Shown here: in pieces, positions 43,565-52,995 of the stretch
How positions within the stretch are numbered: position 1 is the first letter of the stretch
Layout: each line of letters opens with the position of its first letter
Assembly: GCA_903871775.1 (NCBI GenBank)
Contig: CAIQIA010000026.1
Coordinates: forward strand, 186,001-250,000
Reading direction: 5' to 3'
Source: an uncultured cyanobacterium
GTDB taxonomy: Bacteria; Cyanobacteriota; Cyanobacteriia; PCC-6307; Cyanobiaceae
DNA: 64,000 nucleotides
Translations under genes and position numbers: made by a program
The notes under the pieces: model-generated
Seen by the model: the letters and a program-made list of their open reading frames with translations, nothing else
Told to the model about the DNA's origin: nothing
The model's database searches: none

Positions 43565-45562
43565 ATGGGGAGGATCGTCGGCATCGATCTGGGCACCACC
43601 AACTCGGTGCTGGCCGTGCTCGAGGCCGGTCGACCGGTGGTGGTGGCCAACGCCGAAGGCCAGCGCACGACCCCGTCGGTGGTGGGCTTCAGCCGCGATC
43701 AGGAGTTGCTGGTGGGGCAGGCAGCCAGGCGCCAGCTCGTGCTCAACCCCCGCAACACCTTTGCCAACCTGAAGCGCCTGATCGGCCGCCTCTGGCAGGA
43801 CCTGGACGAGGCGAGCCAGGCCGTGCCCTACACCATCCGCGCCAACGACCTGGACCAGGTGCGGGTGCTCTGCCCGGCCACCGAACGGGAGTATGCCCCT
43901 GAAGAGCTGGTGGCCTCGCTGCTGCGCAAGCTGGTGGACGATGCCGCCGTGTACCTGGGGGAGCCGGTGGAAGCGGCGGTGATCACGGTGCCTGCCTACT
44001 TCGACGATGCCCAGCGCCAGGCCACCCGGGACGCCGGTCGACTCGCCGGCCTGCGGGTCGAACGCATCCTCAACGAGCCCACGGCGGCCGCCCTCGCCTA
44101 CGGCCTCGATCGCCAGCGCTCGCAGCTGGTGCTCGTCTTCGACCTCGGCGGTGGGACCTTCGACGTCTCGATCCTGCGCATCGCCAGCGGGGTCTTCGAT
44201 GTCAAGGCCACCAGCGGCGACACCCAGCTGGGGGGCAACGACTTCGATCAGCGGATCGTCGACTGGCTCGCCGAGGGCTTCCAGCAGACCCACGGCCTGG
44301 ACCTGCGCCGGGACCGGCAGGCACTGCAGCGGCTGCTCGATGCCGCCGAAAAGGCCAAGCAGGAACTTTCGGGCACCCAGCAGACCCTGATCTCGCTGCC
44401 GTTCATCGCCACCGGTGCGGCCGGGCCGCTGCACCTCGAGACCAGCCTCGACCGCAGCACCTTCGAAGGGCTCTGCCCCGACCTGCTGGACCGGCTGCTG
44501 CGGCCGGTCCAGGCCGCCCTGCGCGATGCCGGCCTCGCCCCCGAGGACATCGACGAGGTGGTGATGGTGGGCGGTTCGAGCCGCATGCCGATGGTGCAGC
44601 AGCTCGTGCGGACGCTGGTGCCCCGCGACCCCTGTCAGAGCGTCAACCCGGACGAGGTGGTGGCGATCGGTGCCGCCGTGCAGGCCGGGATTCTCACCGG
44701 CGAGCTGCGGGATCTGATGCTCAATGACGTCACCCCCCTGTCGGTGGGCCTCGAGACCATCGGCGGCGTGATGAAGGTGATCATTCCCCGCAACACGCCC
44801 ATCCCCGTCCGCCGTTCCGACACCTTCAGCACCTCGGAGCCGAACCAGTCGTCGGTGGAGATTCACGTGCTCCAGGGCGAGCGGCAGATGGCCGCCGACA
44901 ACAAATCCCTGGGCCGCTTCCGCCTGGCCGGCATCCCGCCGGCGCCCCGGGGGGTGCCCCAGGTGCAGGTGTCCTTCGACGTCGATGCCAACGGCATCCT
45001 GCAGGTGTCGGCCATGGATCGCACCACCGGCCGCCGGCAGAGCGTCACCGTGCAGGGCAGTTCGAACCTCTCGCAGGACGAGATCGACAAGCTGCTGGCG
45101 GAGGCGGCCAGCAAGGCCGAGGACGACCGCCGCCGCCGGCTGCTGGTGGACCGCCGCAACCGCGCCCAGACCCTGCTGGCCCAGGGGGAGCGGCGGCTGC
45201 GGGACGCCTCCCTCGAACTTGGCCCCTACGGAGCCGAACGGCAGCAGCGGGCGGTGGAGACCGCCATGGCTGACCTCAGGGACAGCATCGAGGAGGGCGA
45301 TGACCGGTCGATCGAGCGCTATGCCGGCCAGCTGGAGGAGGCGCTCTACGGATTGAACCGCCGCCTCAGCGCCGAACGCCGGGGCAACGACGGCAATGGC
45401 CCCCTGGGGGCCCCCCTGCAGGGGCTGCGCAACACCCTGGGAACCCTGCGGGACGAGCTGTTCGCCGAGGATGACTGGGAGGACGACTGGGATCGCCCCG
45501 CCGCCCAGGAGCGTGGGCGCCGCCGGGAGCGGCCTGCCGATGATCCCTGGGGCCGCTTCTGA
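43565..45562 (+). CDS. dnaK: Hsp70-family chaperone DnaK, cyanobacterial non-canonical tail
   Basis: 665 aa. Actin-fold motifs: GIDLGTTNSVLAVLE, VITVPAYFDDAQRQATRDAG, ILNEPTAAALAYGLD, FDLGGGTFDVSIL and VVMVGGSSRMPMVQ. The substrate-binding domain includes LNDVTPLSVGLETIGGVM. The C-terminus is Arg/Asp-rich and ends DDPWGRF instead of the usual EEVD/EFEE-like tail, a trait of DnaK1/DnaK3-type cyanobacterial paralogues. A J-protein gene follows after 8 bp, probably its dedicated partner. Several dnaK genes exist in cyanobacteria, so the paralogue number is left open. Confidence 0.93.
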   Translation: MGRIVGIDLGTTNSVLAVLEAGRPVVVANAEGQRTTPSVVGFSRDQELLVGQAARRQLVLNPRNTFANLKRLIGRLWQDLDEASQAVPYTIRANDLDQVRVLCPATEREYAPEELVASLLRKLVDDAAVYLGEPVEAAVITVPAYFDDAQRQATRDAGRLAGLRVERILNEPTAAALAYGLDRQRSQLVLVFDLGGGTFDVSILRIASGVFDVKATSGDTQLGGNDFDQRIVDWLAEGFQQTHGLDLRRDRQALQRLLDAAEKAKQELSGTQQTLISLPFIATGAAGPLHLETSLDRSTFEGLCPDLLDRLLRPVQAALRDAGLAPEDIDEVVMVGGSSRMPMVQQLVRTLVPRDPCQSVNPDEVVAIGAAVQAGILTGELRDLMLNDVTPLSVGLETIGGVMKVIIPRNTPIPVRRSDTFSTSEPNQSSVEIHVLQGERQMAADNKSLGRFRLAGIPPAPRGVPQVQVSFDVDANGILQVSAMDRTTGRRQSVTVQGSSNLSQDEIDKLLAEAASKAEDDRRRRLLVDRRNRAQTLLAQGERRLRDASLELGPYGAERQQRAVETAMADLRDSIEEGDDRSIERYAGQLEEALYGLNRRLSAERRGNDGNGPLGAPLQGLRNTLGTLRDELFAEDDWEDDWDRPAAQERGRRRERPADDPWGRF

Positions 45563-45570
45563 CCGTTCCC

Positions 45571-46479
45571 ATGGCCCCCACCTCCCTGGCGGATCACTGG
45601 GCTGCCCTGGGGCTTGAGCCCGGGGCTGACGCCGAAACGCTCAAACAGGCCTTCCGGCGGCAGGCCCGTCGCTGGCATCCCGACCTCAACGGCAACGACC
45701 CCGTGGCCGAGGAGCGGTTCAAGCGCATCAACGAGGCCTATGCCGTGCTGTCGGATCCGCGGCGGCGGCAGGCCTGGGAAGCGGGCGATGGGCGACGGGA
45801 CTCGGATGACGATCCGTTCGCCAGCGGATTCCCCAGCTTTGAGACCTACCTCGACCAGCTGCTCGGCCGGCGGACGCCCGAGGAACGGAGCTCGCCGCAG
45901 GAACGGCCTGCCCCGGATGAACGGCCGACCACCACCGCTGCGGCGCCGCCACCGGTGTCCCGTGCCGGTGACCGGGAGACCCTGGTGCGGCTGACGCCCC
46001 AGCAGGCCCTGGAGGGCACCGTCGTGACCCTGACCCTGGCGGATGGCCTGCAGGTGGAGGTGCCCACGCCGCCCGGCTGCGGGGATGGCTGGCGGCTGCG
46101 GCTCGAAGGGGTGGCCCCCGGGGGCCACGACCATTTTTTGCAGGTGGAGGTGCGGACAGACGACGGGTTGCGCATCGACGGTCTGCGGGTTCTCTACCGG
46201 CTGGATGTGGCTGCGCCGGCGGCGGCCCTGGGGTGCCAGGCCGTGGTGCCGACCCTGGCCGGACCGGTGCGGCTGCGGATTCCACCCGGGACCTCGAGCG
46301 GCCGGCTGCTGCGCCTGCGGGGCCGGGGCCTCGAGCGGGACGGCCAGCGGGGCGACCAGATCGTGGAGGTGAGGCTGACGCTGCCCGAGCGGCTGAGCGA
46401 CGCCGAAGAAGCCCTCTACCGCCGCCTGCTGGACCTGGCGGACGGTGACACAATGCCCCTATCCGAGGATCTGAGGTGA
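45571..46479 (+). CDS. J-domain co-chaperone (DnaJ/CbpA-like, no zinc finger)
   Basis: 302 aa. N-terminal J domain of about 65 residues with the HPD motif in RRWHPDLNGNDPVAEERFKRINEAYAVLSD. A variable Asp/Glu/Pro/Thr-rich linker of about 70 residues follows, then a DnaJ C-terminal substrate domain (RLTPQQALEGTVVTLTLADGLQVEVPTPPGCGDG; RLRGRGLERDGQRGDQIVEVRLTLPE). No CxxCxGxG zinc repeats, so it is type II. Would stimulate the ATPase of the adjacent DnaK. Its stop overlaps the next GTG. Confidence 0.9.
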   Translation: MAPTSLADHWAALGLEPGADAETLKQAFRRQARRWHPDLNGNDPVAEERFKRINEAYAVLSDPRRRQAWEAGDGRRDSDDDPFASGFPSFETYLDQLLGRRTPEERSSPQERPAPDERPTTTAAAPPPVSRAGDRETLVRLTPQQALEGTVVTLTLADGLQVEVPTPPGCGDGWRLRLEGVAPGGHDHFLQVEVRTDDGLRIDGLRVLYRLDVAAPAAALGCQAVVPTLAGPVRLRIPPGTSSGRLLRLRGRGLERDGQRGDQIVEVRLTLPERLSDAEEALYRRLLDLADGDTMPLSEDLR

Positions 46480-46895
46480 GCGAACGGGTTCACGTGCTGC
46501 TCTTCGATGCCGGCACCGACAGTGAAGGGATCCATTCCCTTGAGCTCTCGGGCCACACCGTGGTGCTGCTGTTCGAGGACGAGGACGACGCCCTTCGCTA
46601 CGCCGGCCTGCTCGAAGCCCAGGACTTTCCGGCGGCCACGGTGGAGGCGATCACCAGAGACGAGATGGAGACCTTCTGCGCCTCGGCCGGCTATGAGGCC
46701 CGACTCGTGCCGGCGGGGTTCGTGCCCGGCACCGCCGAGGAGCGGCTCCTGCTGGCGCCCCCGGAGCGCAACCTCGACCTGAGCCACTGGAAGGAGCAGG
46801 ACGAACCCTCCGTCGCCAGAGACGGGGACGGGGATGAGGAGAGCCTCGATCCACAGCTGGAAGCATTCCGCCGTTCGCTGGAGGGCCTGCTGTGA
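46476..46895 (+). CDS. DUF3110 domain protein
   Basis: 139 aa from GTG 46476 (GTGA overlap with the J-protein stop). RVHVLLFDAGTDSEGIHSLELSGHTVVLLFEDEDDALRYAGLLEAQDFPAATVEAI matches DUF3110, a cyanobacterial family; the rest is acidic and low-complexity. No membrane segment. Its 3' end overlaps the murQ GTG (4 bp). The position suggests a DnaK-linked function, which is inference. Confidence 0.85.
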   Translation: MSERVHVLLFDAGTDSEGIHSLELSGHTVVLLFEDEDDALRYAGLLEAQDFPAATVEAITRDEMETFCASAGYEARLVPAGFVPGTAEERLLLAPPERNLDLSHWKEQDEPSVARDGDGDEESLDPQLEAFRRSLEGLL

Positions 46896-47821
46896 GCAAC
46901 ACCGACCGGGGCCATCTGCTCACCGAACAGGCCAATCCGGCCAGCGAGGCGCTGGATCAGCTGCCCACCCTCGAGCTGGTGGAACTCTTCGCTGCCGAAG
47001 ATCGCCGTCCCCAGGAGGCGGTGGCGGCCGCCGCCACCGACCTCGCCAGAGCCGTCGATGCCATCGCCGAGCGGTTGCGGCGGGGGGGGCGCCTGTTCTA
47101 CCTGGGGGCCGGCACGTCGGGGCGCCTGGGGGTCCTCGACGCCGCCGAATGCCCGCCCACCTTCTGCAGCGATCCGAACCTGGTGCAGGGGGTGCTGGCC
47201 GGTGGGGCCGCGGCCCTGCTGCGCAGCTCCGAAGGGCTCGAGGATCTGCACGACGCCGGCCGCGATGACCTGCAGGCCCGGGGTTTCGGCGCCGCCGATG
47301 CCCTGGTGGGCATCGCCGCCGGGGGCACCACCCCCTACGTGCTTGGCGGCCTCGGCCATGCCTGCTCCCTCGGGGCCCTGGCCGTGGCCATGGCCTGCGT
47401 GCCCGCCAGCCAGGCGCCGATGCCCTGTGACATCGACATCCGCCTGCTGACGGGCCCCGAACTGCTCACCGGATCGACCCGCCTCAAGGCCGGCACGGCC
47501 ACCAAGATGGCGCTCAACATCCTCAGCACCGGCGTGATGGTGCGGCTGGGCAAGGTGCACGGCAACCGCATGGTCGATGTGGCCGTCACCAACACCAAGC
47601 TCGAGGACCGGGCCCTGCGCATCCTGCGGGACCTGGCCGGGGTCAGCCGCGCCGATGGTGGTGCGCTGCTCCAGCAGGCCGGTGGGTCGGTCAAGCTGGC
47701 CCTGCTGATGGCCGCCGGTGGTCTCCCGGCCGAGGCGGCTGCCGCCGGGCTGCAGGCCGCCGGCGGCGACCTGCGCCAGGCCCTTGCCGCGGCCGGTGCT
47801 CAGCTGCAGGGGCCCCAGTAG
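46892..47821 (+). CDS. murQ: N-acetylmuramic acid 6-phosphate etherase
   Basis: 309 aa from GTG 46892. SIS-fold motifs LFYLGAGTSGRLGVLDAAECPPTFCSDP, VGIAAGGTTPYVLGGLGHA and LLTGPELLTGSTRLKAGTATKMALNILSTG are diagnostic. Cleaves the lactyl ether of MurNAc-6-P to give GlcNAc-6-P and lactate during murein recycling. It is the fourth gene of the dnaK-J-DUF3110 series with 4-bp overlaps, an unexpected partner for chaperones. Overlaps mtnP by 22 bp tail to tail. Confidence 0.94.
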   Translation: MSNTDRGHLLTEQANPASEALDQLPTLELVELFAAEDRRPQEAVAAAATDLARAVDAIAERLRRGGRLFYLGAGTSGRLGVLDAAECPPTFCSDPNLVQGVLAGGAAALLRSSEGLEDLHDAGRDDLQARGFGAADALVGIAAGGTTPYVLGGLGHACSLGALAVAMACVPASQAPMPCDIDIRLLTGPELLTGSTRLKAGTATKMALNILSTGVMVRLGKVHGNRMVDVAVTNTKLEDRALRILRDLAGVSRADGGALLQQAGGSVKLALLMAAGGLPAEAAAAGLQAAGGDLRQALAAAGAQLQGPQ

Positions 47822-48714
47822 GGGCGGGTGAACAGATCGAGGCGCCGGCGGGTGGCGGCAGGCACCTGATCGGGGGCGGTCATCAGGGCCGTCGCCAGGG
47901 CCCCGTGGGCGGGCGACAGGGGCCGTTGATCGTTGAGCGCCTCCACCGCCCGGGCCACCACCCCCTGGGCCGTGCGCGCGTTGGCGTGCAGGTTGGCGAT
48001 CACCATCTCCACGGTGACGGCGTCGTGGTCGGCGTGCCAGCAGTCGTAGTCGGTGACCATCGCCAGGGTGGCGTAGGCGATCTCGGCCTCGCGGGCGAGG
48101 CGGGCTTCGGTGTGGTTGGTCATGCCGATGACGCTGCAACCCCAGCGGCGGTACAGCTCTGACTCGGCCCGGGTGGAGAAGGCCGGGCCCTCCATGCACA
48201 GGTAGGTGCCGCCCCGGTGCAGGTGGCGGTCGGCGGGCAGCTCGGCGATGGCGGCATCGGCCAGCACGGTCGAGACCACGGGGCAGAGGGGGTCCCCGAA
48301 GGCCACATGGGCGACGGCCCCCTCGCCGAAGAACGAGGCCGGCCGCCCCTGGGTGCGGTCGATGAACTGATCCGGCACCACCAGGTCCAGGGGGCGCAGG
48401 TCCTCCTGCAGGGAACCCACCGCCGAGCAGGAGAGGATCCAGCGCACCCCAAGGGAGCGCAGGGCCCAGATGTTGGCCCTGTAGGGAACCTCCGAGGGCA
48501 GAAAGGTGTGGTGGCGACCATGGCGGGCCAGAAAGACCACTGTCGCGTCACCGAGGCGGCCCCGTCGCAGCCGGTCCGAGGGGGCGCCCCAGGGGGTCTC
48601 GACGACCACCTCTTCGACGTCGCGCAGGCCCTCCATCGCATAGAGGCCGCTGCCGCCGAGCACACCGATGCAGGCGGAGGCGAGATCAGCCGGGGGTTGG
48701 AGGTCGGAGGCCAT
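47800..48714 (-). CDS. mtnP: S-methyl-5'-thioadenosine phosphorylase
   Basis: 304 aa from ATG 48714 ([30 protein letters not shown]); the track ORF is over-extended. Phosphate loop [92 protein letters not shown] carries the base and ribose sites. Converts MTA to adenine and methylthioribose-1-phosphate, feeding methionine salvage. Sequence favours MTA over other nucleosides, but that is family inference. Confidence 0.92.
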   Translation of the reverse strand: MASDLQPPADLASACIGVLGGSGLYAMEGLRDVEEVVVETPWGAPSDRLRRGRLGDATVVFLARHGRHHTFLPSEVPYRANIWALRSLGVRWILSCSAVGSLQEDLRPLDLVVPDQFIDRTQGRPASFFGEGAVAHVAFGDPLCPVVSTVLADAAIAELPADRHLHRGGTYLCMEGPAFSTRAESELYRRWGCSVIGMTNHTEARLAREAEIAYATLAMVTDYDCWHADHDAVTVEMVIANLHANARTAQGVVARAVEALNDQRPLSPAHGALATALMTAPDQVPAATRRRLDLFTRPYWGPCS

Positions 48715-48756
48715 CGCTGTGCCAGGGTTCAGAGGCACCACTCTGCCCCCGCCCTG

Positions 48757-49200
48757 ATGACCCGAGCCGTGATGGACACCGATGCCGGCCAGCTGGTGAT
48801 CGAGCTGTTCGACGCCGACGCCCCCGCCACGGTGGCCAACTTCGTGAAGCTGGCCCGGGAAGGCTTCTATGACGGGCTGGCGTTCCACCGCGTGATCGAG
48901 GGCTTCATGGCCCAGGGGGGATGCCCCAACACCCGCGAGGGCTCCCGCGGCATGGCCGGCACCGGTGGGCCCGGTTACACCATCAAGTGCGAGATCAACC
49001 CGCGCCTCCACGAGGCCGGCACCCTCTCGATGGCCCACGCCGGACCCAACACCGGCGGCAGTCAGTTCTTCCTCTGCCACGACGCCCAACCCCACCTCGA
49101 TGGTGTCCACACCGTCTTCGGCAGGACCGCCGACCTGCCGGTGGTGATGGCGATCGTCAAGGGCACGCGGATCAACAGCGTCACGATCGAGGAGAGCTGA
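48757..49200 (+). CDS. Peptidyl-prolyl cis-trans isomerase, cyclophilin type
   Basis: 147 aa from ATG 48757 ([33 protein letters not shown]); the track ORF is over-extended. Active-site core [20 protein letters not shown] and [27 protein letters not shown], with the catalytic Arg and the hydrophobic pocket residues. No signal peptide, so cytosolic. Overlaps ribBA by 20 bp tail to tail; divergent from mtnP. Confidence 0.94.
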   Translation: MTRAVMDTDAGQLVIELFDADAPATVANFVKLAREGFYDGLAFHRVIEGFMAQGGCPNTREGSRGMAGTGGPGYTIKCEINPRLHEAGTLSMAHAGPNTGGSQFFLCHDAQPHLDGVHTVFGRTADLPVVMAIVKGTRINSVTIEES

Positions 49201-50821
49201 GCCAGCAGCGCAGCACGCTGCCGACGGGCCCCTGGTCACCCCCGTCGGCAAGGGAGGCCAGCTGCCCTTCCCAGACAGGCAGCTGCGCCGGGGGATGGTC
49301 GCTGCGCTGGCGGTCGGGGGCCAGCAGCAACTGCAGGCGGCGGGTGTCGGTCCGCCGGGCCAGACCGGCCAGCAACGCCAGGCTGCCCCGCTCGAGGGTC
49401 TCCTGGTCGTCGGCGCTGGCCACCATCGCCAGACCGGGCCCCCCCAGCACCGCCAGCACCCGGTTGTGGCGCTCGGGTTCGAGGCTCAGCCCGAAACCGA
49501 TGGCGGCCGCCTCCAGACCCCGCCGCAGCTCGTGGAGGGCCGCCGCCGGGGGGGGCACGGCCCCTTCCCAGGCGATCACCGCGGTGGGCCCCTGGAGCAG
49601 GTGCCCCAGGCGGGTGGCCTTGGTGGAGAGATAAGCGGCGTTGTGCTCCCCCGGATCCATCACCAGGGGCACCCGGTCGACGACCTCCAGGCCGTAGCCC
49701 CCGAGGCCGGCGATCTTGCGGGGGTTGTTGGTGATCAGCCGCAGCCGGTGCACCCCCAGATCACTGAGGATCTGCGCCCCGACGCCGTAGTTGCGGAGGT
49801 CAGCGGCGAATCCGAGCCGCTCGTTGGCCTCCACCGTGTCGAGGCCCTGGTCCTGGAGGCCGTAGGCCTTGAGCTTGTTGAGCAGACCGATGCCGCGGCC
49901 CTCCTGGCGCAGGTAGACCACCACCCCACAGCCCTCGGCCTCGATCATCCGCAGGGCGGCCTCGAGCTGCGGACGGCAGTCGCAACGCAGGGAGCCGAAG
50001 GCATCGCCCGTGAGGCATTCGGAATGGACCCGCACCATCACCGGTTCGCCGGGGGGCCGGGGCAGCCCCTTGACGAGGGCCACGTGTTCCGTGCCGTCAA
50101 GGGTGTTGCGATAGCCGATGGCCTCGAAGCTGCCGAAGAGACTCGGCAGGGTCGCCCGCGCCTCACGGACCACGAACCGCTCGTTGTCGAGGCGATAGCG
50201 GATCAGATCAGCGATGCTGATCAGACAGAGGCCATGGCGATCGGCGTAGGTGCGCAGCTGCGGCAACCGGGCCATGGAGCCGTCGGCGTTCTGGATCTCG
50301 CAGATCACCCCGGCGGGGTTGAGGCCGGCCAGACGGGCCAGATCGACGGCGGCCTCGGTGTGGCCGGCCCGCTTGAGCACGCCCCCCTCGCGGGCCCGCA
50401 GGGGAAAGATGTGCCCGGGCCGCCGCAGATCATCCGGGCGGGTGGCCGGATGCAGAGCCACCTGGATCGTGCGGGCCCGGTCCTCGGCCGAGATGCCGCT
50501 GCCGACACCGTGTTCTGGACCGGCATCGATGCTCACGGTGAAGGCCGTCTGGTTGTGGTCGGTGTTCTGGTCGACCATCAGCGGCAGCTGGAGGGCATCG
50601 AGCCGCTCCCCCTCGAGGGCCAGGCAGATCAGCCCCCGGGCCTCGGTGGCCATGACATTGATCTGATGGGGGGTGGCGAACTGGGCGGCGCAGATCAGGT
50701 CGCCTTCGTTCTCCCGGTTCTCGTCATCGACGACGACGACACAGGCGCCGTCACGGATGGCCGCCAGCGCCCGCTCGATCGAATCGAAGGCCGTCGTGCC
50801 GACCCGCTCCTCCAGGCTCAT
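49181..50821 (-). CDS. ribBA: Bifunctional 3,4-dihydroxy-2-butanone-4-phosphate synthase / GTP cyclohydrolase II with extra C-terminal domain
   Basis: 546 aa from ATG 50821 ([19 protein letters not shown]). RibB half: [19 protein letters not shown] and HEVGxT-type region near [14 protein letters not shown]. RibA half: [23 protein letters not shown] supplies the zinc cysteines, with [22 protein letters not shown]. About 135 residues follow the RibA core (starting near [24 protein letters not shown]); this tail is common in cyanobacterial RibBA but has no assigned function that I know of. Both reactions start riboflavin synthesis. A TATAAC hexamer lies 20 bp upstream. Divergent from argC. Confidence 0.93.
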   Translation of the reverse strand: MSLEERVGTTAFDSIERALAAIRDGACVVVVDDENRENEGDLICAAQFATPHQINVMATEARGLICLALEGERLDALQLPLMVDQNTDHNQTAFTVSIDAGPEHGVGSGISAEDRARTIQVALHPATRPDDLRRPGHIFPLRAREGGVLKRAGHTEAAVDLARLAGLNPAGVICEIQNADGSMARLPQLRTYADRHGLCLISIADLIRYRLDNERFVVREARATLPSLFGSFEAIGYRNTLDGTEHVALVKGLPRPPGEPVMVRVHSECLTGDAFGSLRCDCRPQLEAALRMIEAEGCGVVVYLRQEGRGIGLLNKLKAYGLQDQGLDTVEANERLGFAADLRNYGVGAQILSDLGVHRLRLITNNPRKIAGLGGYGLEVVDRVPLVMDPGEHNAAYLSTKATRLGHLLQGPTAVIAWEGAVPPPAAALHELRRGLEAAAIGFGLSLEPERHNRVLAVLGGPGLAMVASADDQETLERGSLALLAGLARRTDTRRLQLLLAPDRQRSDHPPAQLPVWEGQLASLADGGDQGPVGSVLRCWLSSPRS

Positions 50822-50841
50822 GGCACACAGGGCAAACATCG

Positions 50842-50847
50842 GTTATA
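50842..50847 (-). promoter_or_regulatory. Putative -10 box (TATAAC) for ribBA
   Basis: GTTATA on the plus strand reads TATAAC toward ribBA, 20 bp before its ATG. No FMN-riboswitch-like structure fits the 20-bp leader. Confidence 0.35.
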
Positions 50848-50892
50848 GGTCCAGCCCCCCCGGGGGCCGTCGGTGTCGGCCCCCCGCATCCC

Positions 50893-50898
50893 TAAAGT
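50893..50898 (+). promoter_or_regulatory. Putative -10 box (TAAAGT) for argC
   Basis: TAAAGT ends 22 bp before the argC ATG, in a CCTAAAGTCC context shared with the 6S RNA locus. Confidence 0.45.
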
Positions 50899-50920
50899 CC
50901 GGGACCCATCCGCCCCTGGC

Positions 50921-52000
50921 ATGGCCGGTGCTTCCCCATCCCCCCAGCGCGTGGCCGTCATCGGCGCCAGCGGCTACGGGGGACTGCAGATCCTGCGCCT
51001 GCTGCAGGACCACCCCGGCTTCAGGGTGACCTTTCTCGGGGGCAGCGGCAGCGTCGGCCAGCACTGGAACGACCGTGCCCCGTTTCTGCCGTTGCCCGGC
51101 AACCCGGCGATCGAGGAGCCCAGCCCCGAGGCCATCGCCGCCGCCGCCGACGTGGCGGTGCTGAGCCTGCCCAACGGCCTGGCCAGCGGCCTGGCGCCGG
51201 CGCTGCTGCGGGCCGGCGTGCGGGTGGTCGACCTTTCGGCCGACTACCGCTTCCCGACCGTGGCCCAGTGGGCCGCCACCTACACGGGCGAAGCCGAACG
51301 GCATCCGCGCCACGACGACGATCTCTGCGCCGAAGCCGTCTACGGCCTGGTGGAGTGGGCCGGTGACCGGCTGGCGTCGGCACGGCTGGTGGGGGCGCCG
51401 GGATGCTTCCCCACCGCCAGCCTGCTGGCCCTCATGCCGCTGCTGCAGCAGGGGCTGATCGAAGGCGAGGGGATCGTCATCGACGCCAAGACCGGCACCT
51501 CCGGCGGTGGCCGTGCCGCCAAGGAACATCTGCTGCTGGCCGAGGCCGACGGCGGCGTGGCTCCCTACGGCGTGGTGGGGCACCGCCACACGGCCGAGAT
51601 CGAGCTGCAGGCCAGCAAGGCGGCGGGCCGGGCCATCCAGCTGCAGTTCACCCCCCACCTGCTGCCGATGGTGCGGGGCATCCTGGCCACCGTCTACGGC
51701 CGGCTGCGGGATCCAGGACTGACCGCCGAAGACCTCACGACCCTGTTCCAGGTGACCTACCGCGACCACCCCTGCGTCGCCGTGCTGCCGGTGGGCACCT
51801 ACCCCTCGACGAAGTGGGTGCGGCAGACCAACCGGGCGCTGCTGTCGGTGGCGGTCGACAAGCGCACCAGCCAGGTGGTGGTGATGAGTGCGATCGACAA
51901 CCTGCTGAAGGGCCAGGCGGGCCAGGCGGTGCAATGCCTCAACGTCATGACCGGCCAGCGGCCGGAGACAGGACTGCCGCTGCTCCCCTTCTATCCCTGA
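50921..52000 (+). CDS. argC: N-acetyl-gamma-glutamyl-phosphate reductase
   Basis: 359 aa from ATG 50921 (MAGASPSPQRVAVIGASGYGGLQILRLL); the track ORF adds 16 residues. NADP loop VIGASGYGG, catalytic Cys in GAPGCFPTAS, and VGHRHTAEIELQ. Third step of arginine synthesis. Tail overlaps purN by 10 bp. Divergent from ribBA. Confidence 0.95.
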   Translation: MAGASPSPQRVAVIGASGYGGLQILRLLQDHPGFRVTFLGGSGSVGQHWNDRAPFLPLPGNPAIEEPSPEAIAAAADVAVLSLPNGLASGLAPALLRAGVRVVDLSADYRFPTVAQWAATYTGEAERHPRHDDDLCAEAVYGLVEWAGDRLASARLVGAPGCFPTASLLALMPLLQQGLIEGEGIVIDAKTGTSGGGRAAKEHLLLAEADGGVAPYGVVGHRHTAEIELQASKAAGRAIQLQFTPHLLPMVRGILATVYGRLRDPGLTAEDLTTLFQVTYRDHPCVAVLPVGTYPSTKWVRQTNRALLSVAVDKRTSQVVVMSAIDNLLKGQAGQAVQCLNVMTGQRPETGLPLLPFYP

Positions 52001-52653
52001 CCGACCCCGCCCTGACCGGCCCCGCAGCGCAGCAGCCCGGCCCGGGCCAGCACGGCCTCCGGCAGGATGCGGTGTTCCTCGCGGTGAATACGCTGTTCCA
52101 GCGATTCCCGTGATTCGCCAGGCAGCACGGAGACCACCGCCTGGGCCAGCACCGGTCCGGCATCGACCTCCTCGACCACCTCGTGGACGGTGCATCCGGT
52201 TTCGCTGACCCCGGCGGCCAGGGCCTGGCCGATGGCGTCGAGCCCGCGGAAGGCCGGCAGCAGGCTGGGGTGGAGATTGAGCAGACGTCCTGGAAAGGCC
52301 TGGATCAGGCGGCTGGTGACGATCCGCATCCAGCCGGCCATCACCACCAGTTCCACGGCGTCCTGCTGCAACCGGGCGACCAGGGCCTCGTCCAGCTCCT
52401 CGCGGCTGGCGAACCGGCGGTGGTCCAGCAGGCAGGTGGGCACCCCCAGGCGATCGGCCCTGGCGAGGGCCCCCGCCGCCGGCCGGTTCACGATCAACCG
52501 CACCACCTCCGCCCGGCGGTGCCCGTCGGCGCGGCAGGCCTGCACCAGGGCCTCGAAGTTGCTGCCACCGCCGGAGGCCAGCACGGCCACGCGCACGCGA
52601 CCATCGCTAGGGTCGGGCAGTTCGGGTCCGTCGGAGCTGAGGCTGTGTCCCAT
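51991..52653 (-). CDS. purN: Phosphoribosylglycinamide formyltransferase
   Basis: 220 aa from ATG 52653 (MGHSLSSDGPELPDPSDGRVRVAVLASGGGSNFEALVQ). Core: VLASGGGSNF, VMAGWMRIVTSRLIQAFPGRLLNLHPSLLPAFRGLDAI (catalytic N, H, D region), GCTVHEVVEEVDAGPVLAQA. Transfers a formyl group to GAR in purine synthesis. The ATG overlaps the divergent DUF1257 start by 9 bp; a downstream GTG at 52596 (VRVAVLASGGG) would remove the overlap and may be the real start. Confidence 0.92.
   Translation of the reverse strand: MGHSLSSDGPELPDPSDGRVRVAVLASGGGSNFEALVQACRADGHRRAEVVRLIVNRPAAGALARADRLGVPTCLLDHRRFASREELDEALVARLQQDAVELVVMAGWMRIVTSRLIQAFPGRLLNLHPSLLPAFRGLDAIGQALAAGVSETGCTVHEVVEEVDAGPVLAQAVVSVLPGESRESLEQRIHREEHRILPEAVLARAGLLRCGAGQGGVGQG
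52608..52613 (+). promoter_or_regulatory. Putative -10 box (TAGGGT) for the DUF1257 gene
   Basis: TAGGGT lies 31 bp before GTG 52645, inside the purN N-terminal codons. Confidence 0.3.
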
Positions 52654-52983
52654 CTCTCCATCCTGCCCACGGTGCTGGCCGATGCCCATCTGCTCGCCGC
52701 CAGCCTCGAGGCCCTCGGGGCCGAGGTCCGCTGGGGCGGCGCCCTGAGCCTCGTCGGCCACGAAGAACCCTGCCTGTTGCAGGCCCGCTTCGACGACGGT
52801 GTCCAGCTGGGCTGGCGACGGGCCGACGACGGCTCCCTCGAGCTGATGGTGGATCTGCAGCGGGCCGCCCTGGGGGGCGCCGGCCAGCGCCACCTGACGG
52901 AGGTGGGCCGCGCCTACGCCGCCCGCGAGGCCCTGCAGCAGGCGGCGACCCTGCCTGGCGCCCGCGTGCAGCTGGGCCGCTGA
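52645..52983 (+). CDS. DUF1257 (Ycf35-like) protein
   Basis: 112 aa from GTG 52645 (MSHLSILPTVLADAHLLAASLEALGAEVRWGG), hidden inside the longer track ORF 52183-52983. The MSHLS...T-x-L-x-D-x-x-L start, GWRRADDGSLELMVDLQ and YAAREAL tail are the DUF1257 pattern, a cyanobacterial and plastid family (Ycf35). Function unknown. Followed after 12 bp by the M61 protease gene. Confidence 0.8.
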   Translation: MSHLSILPTVLADAHLLAASLEALGAEVRWGGALSLVGHEEPCLLQARFDDGVQLGWRRADDGSLELMVDLQRAALGGAGQRHLTEVGRAYAAREALQQAATLPGARVQLGR

Positions 52984-52995
52984 CCCGCCTGGCCC

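Noticed and set aside
50822-50920. FMN riboswitch upstream of ribBA
   Set aside because: The ribBA-argC divergent gap is 99 bp with two putative promoters and no room for or trace of the conserved RFN structure.
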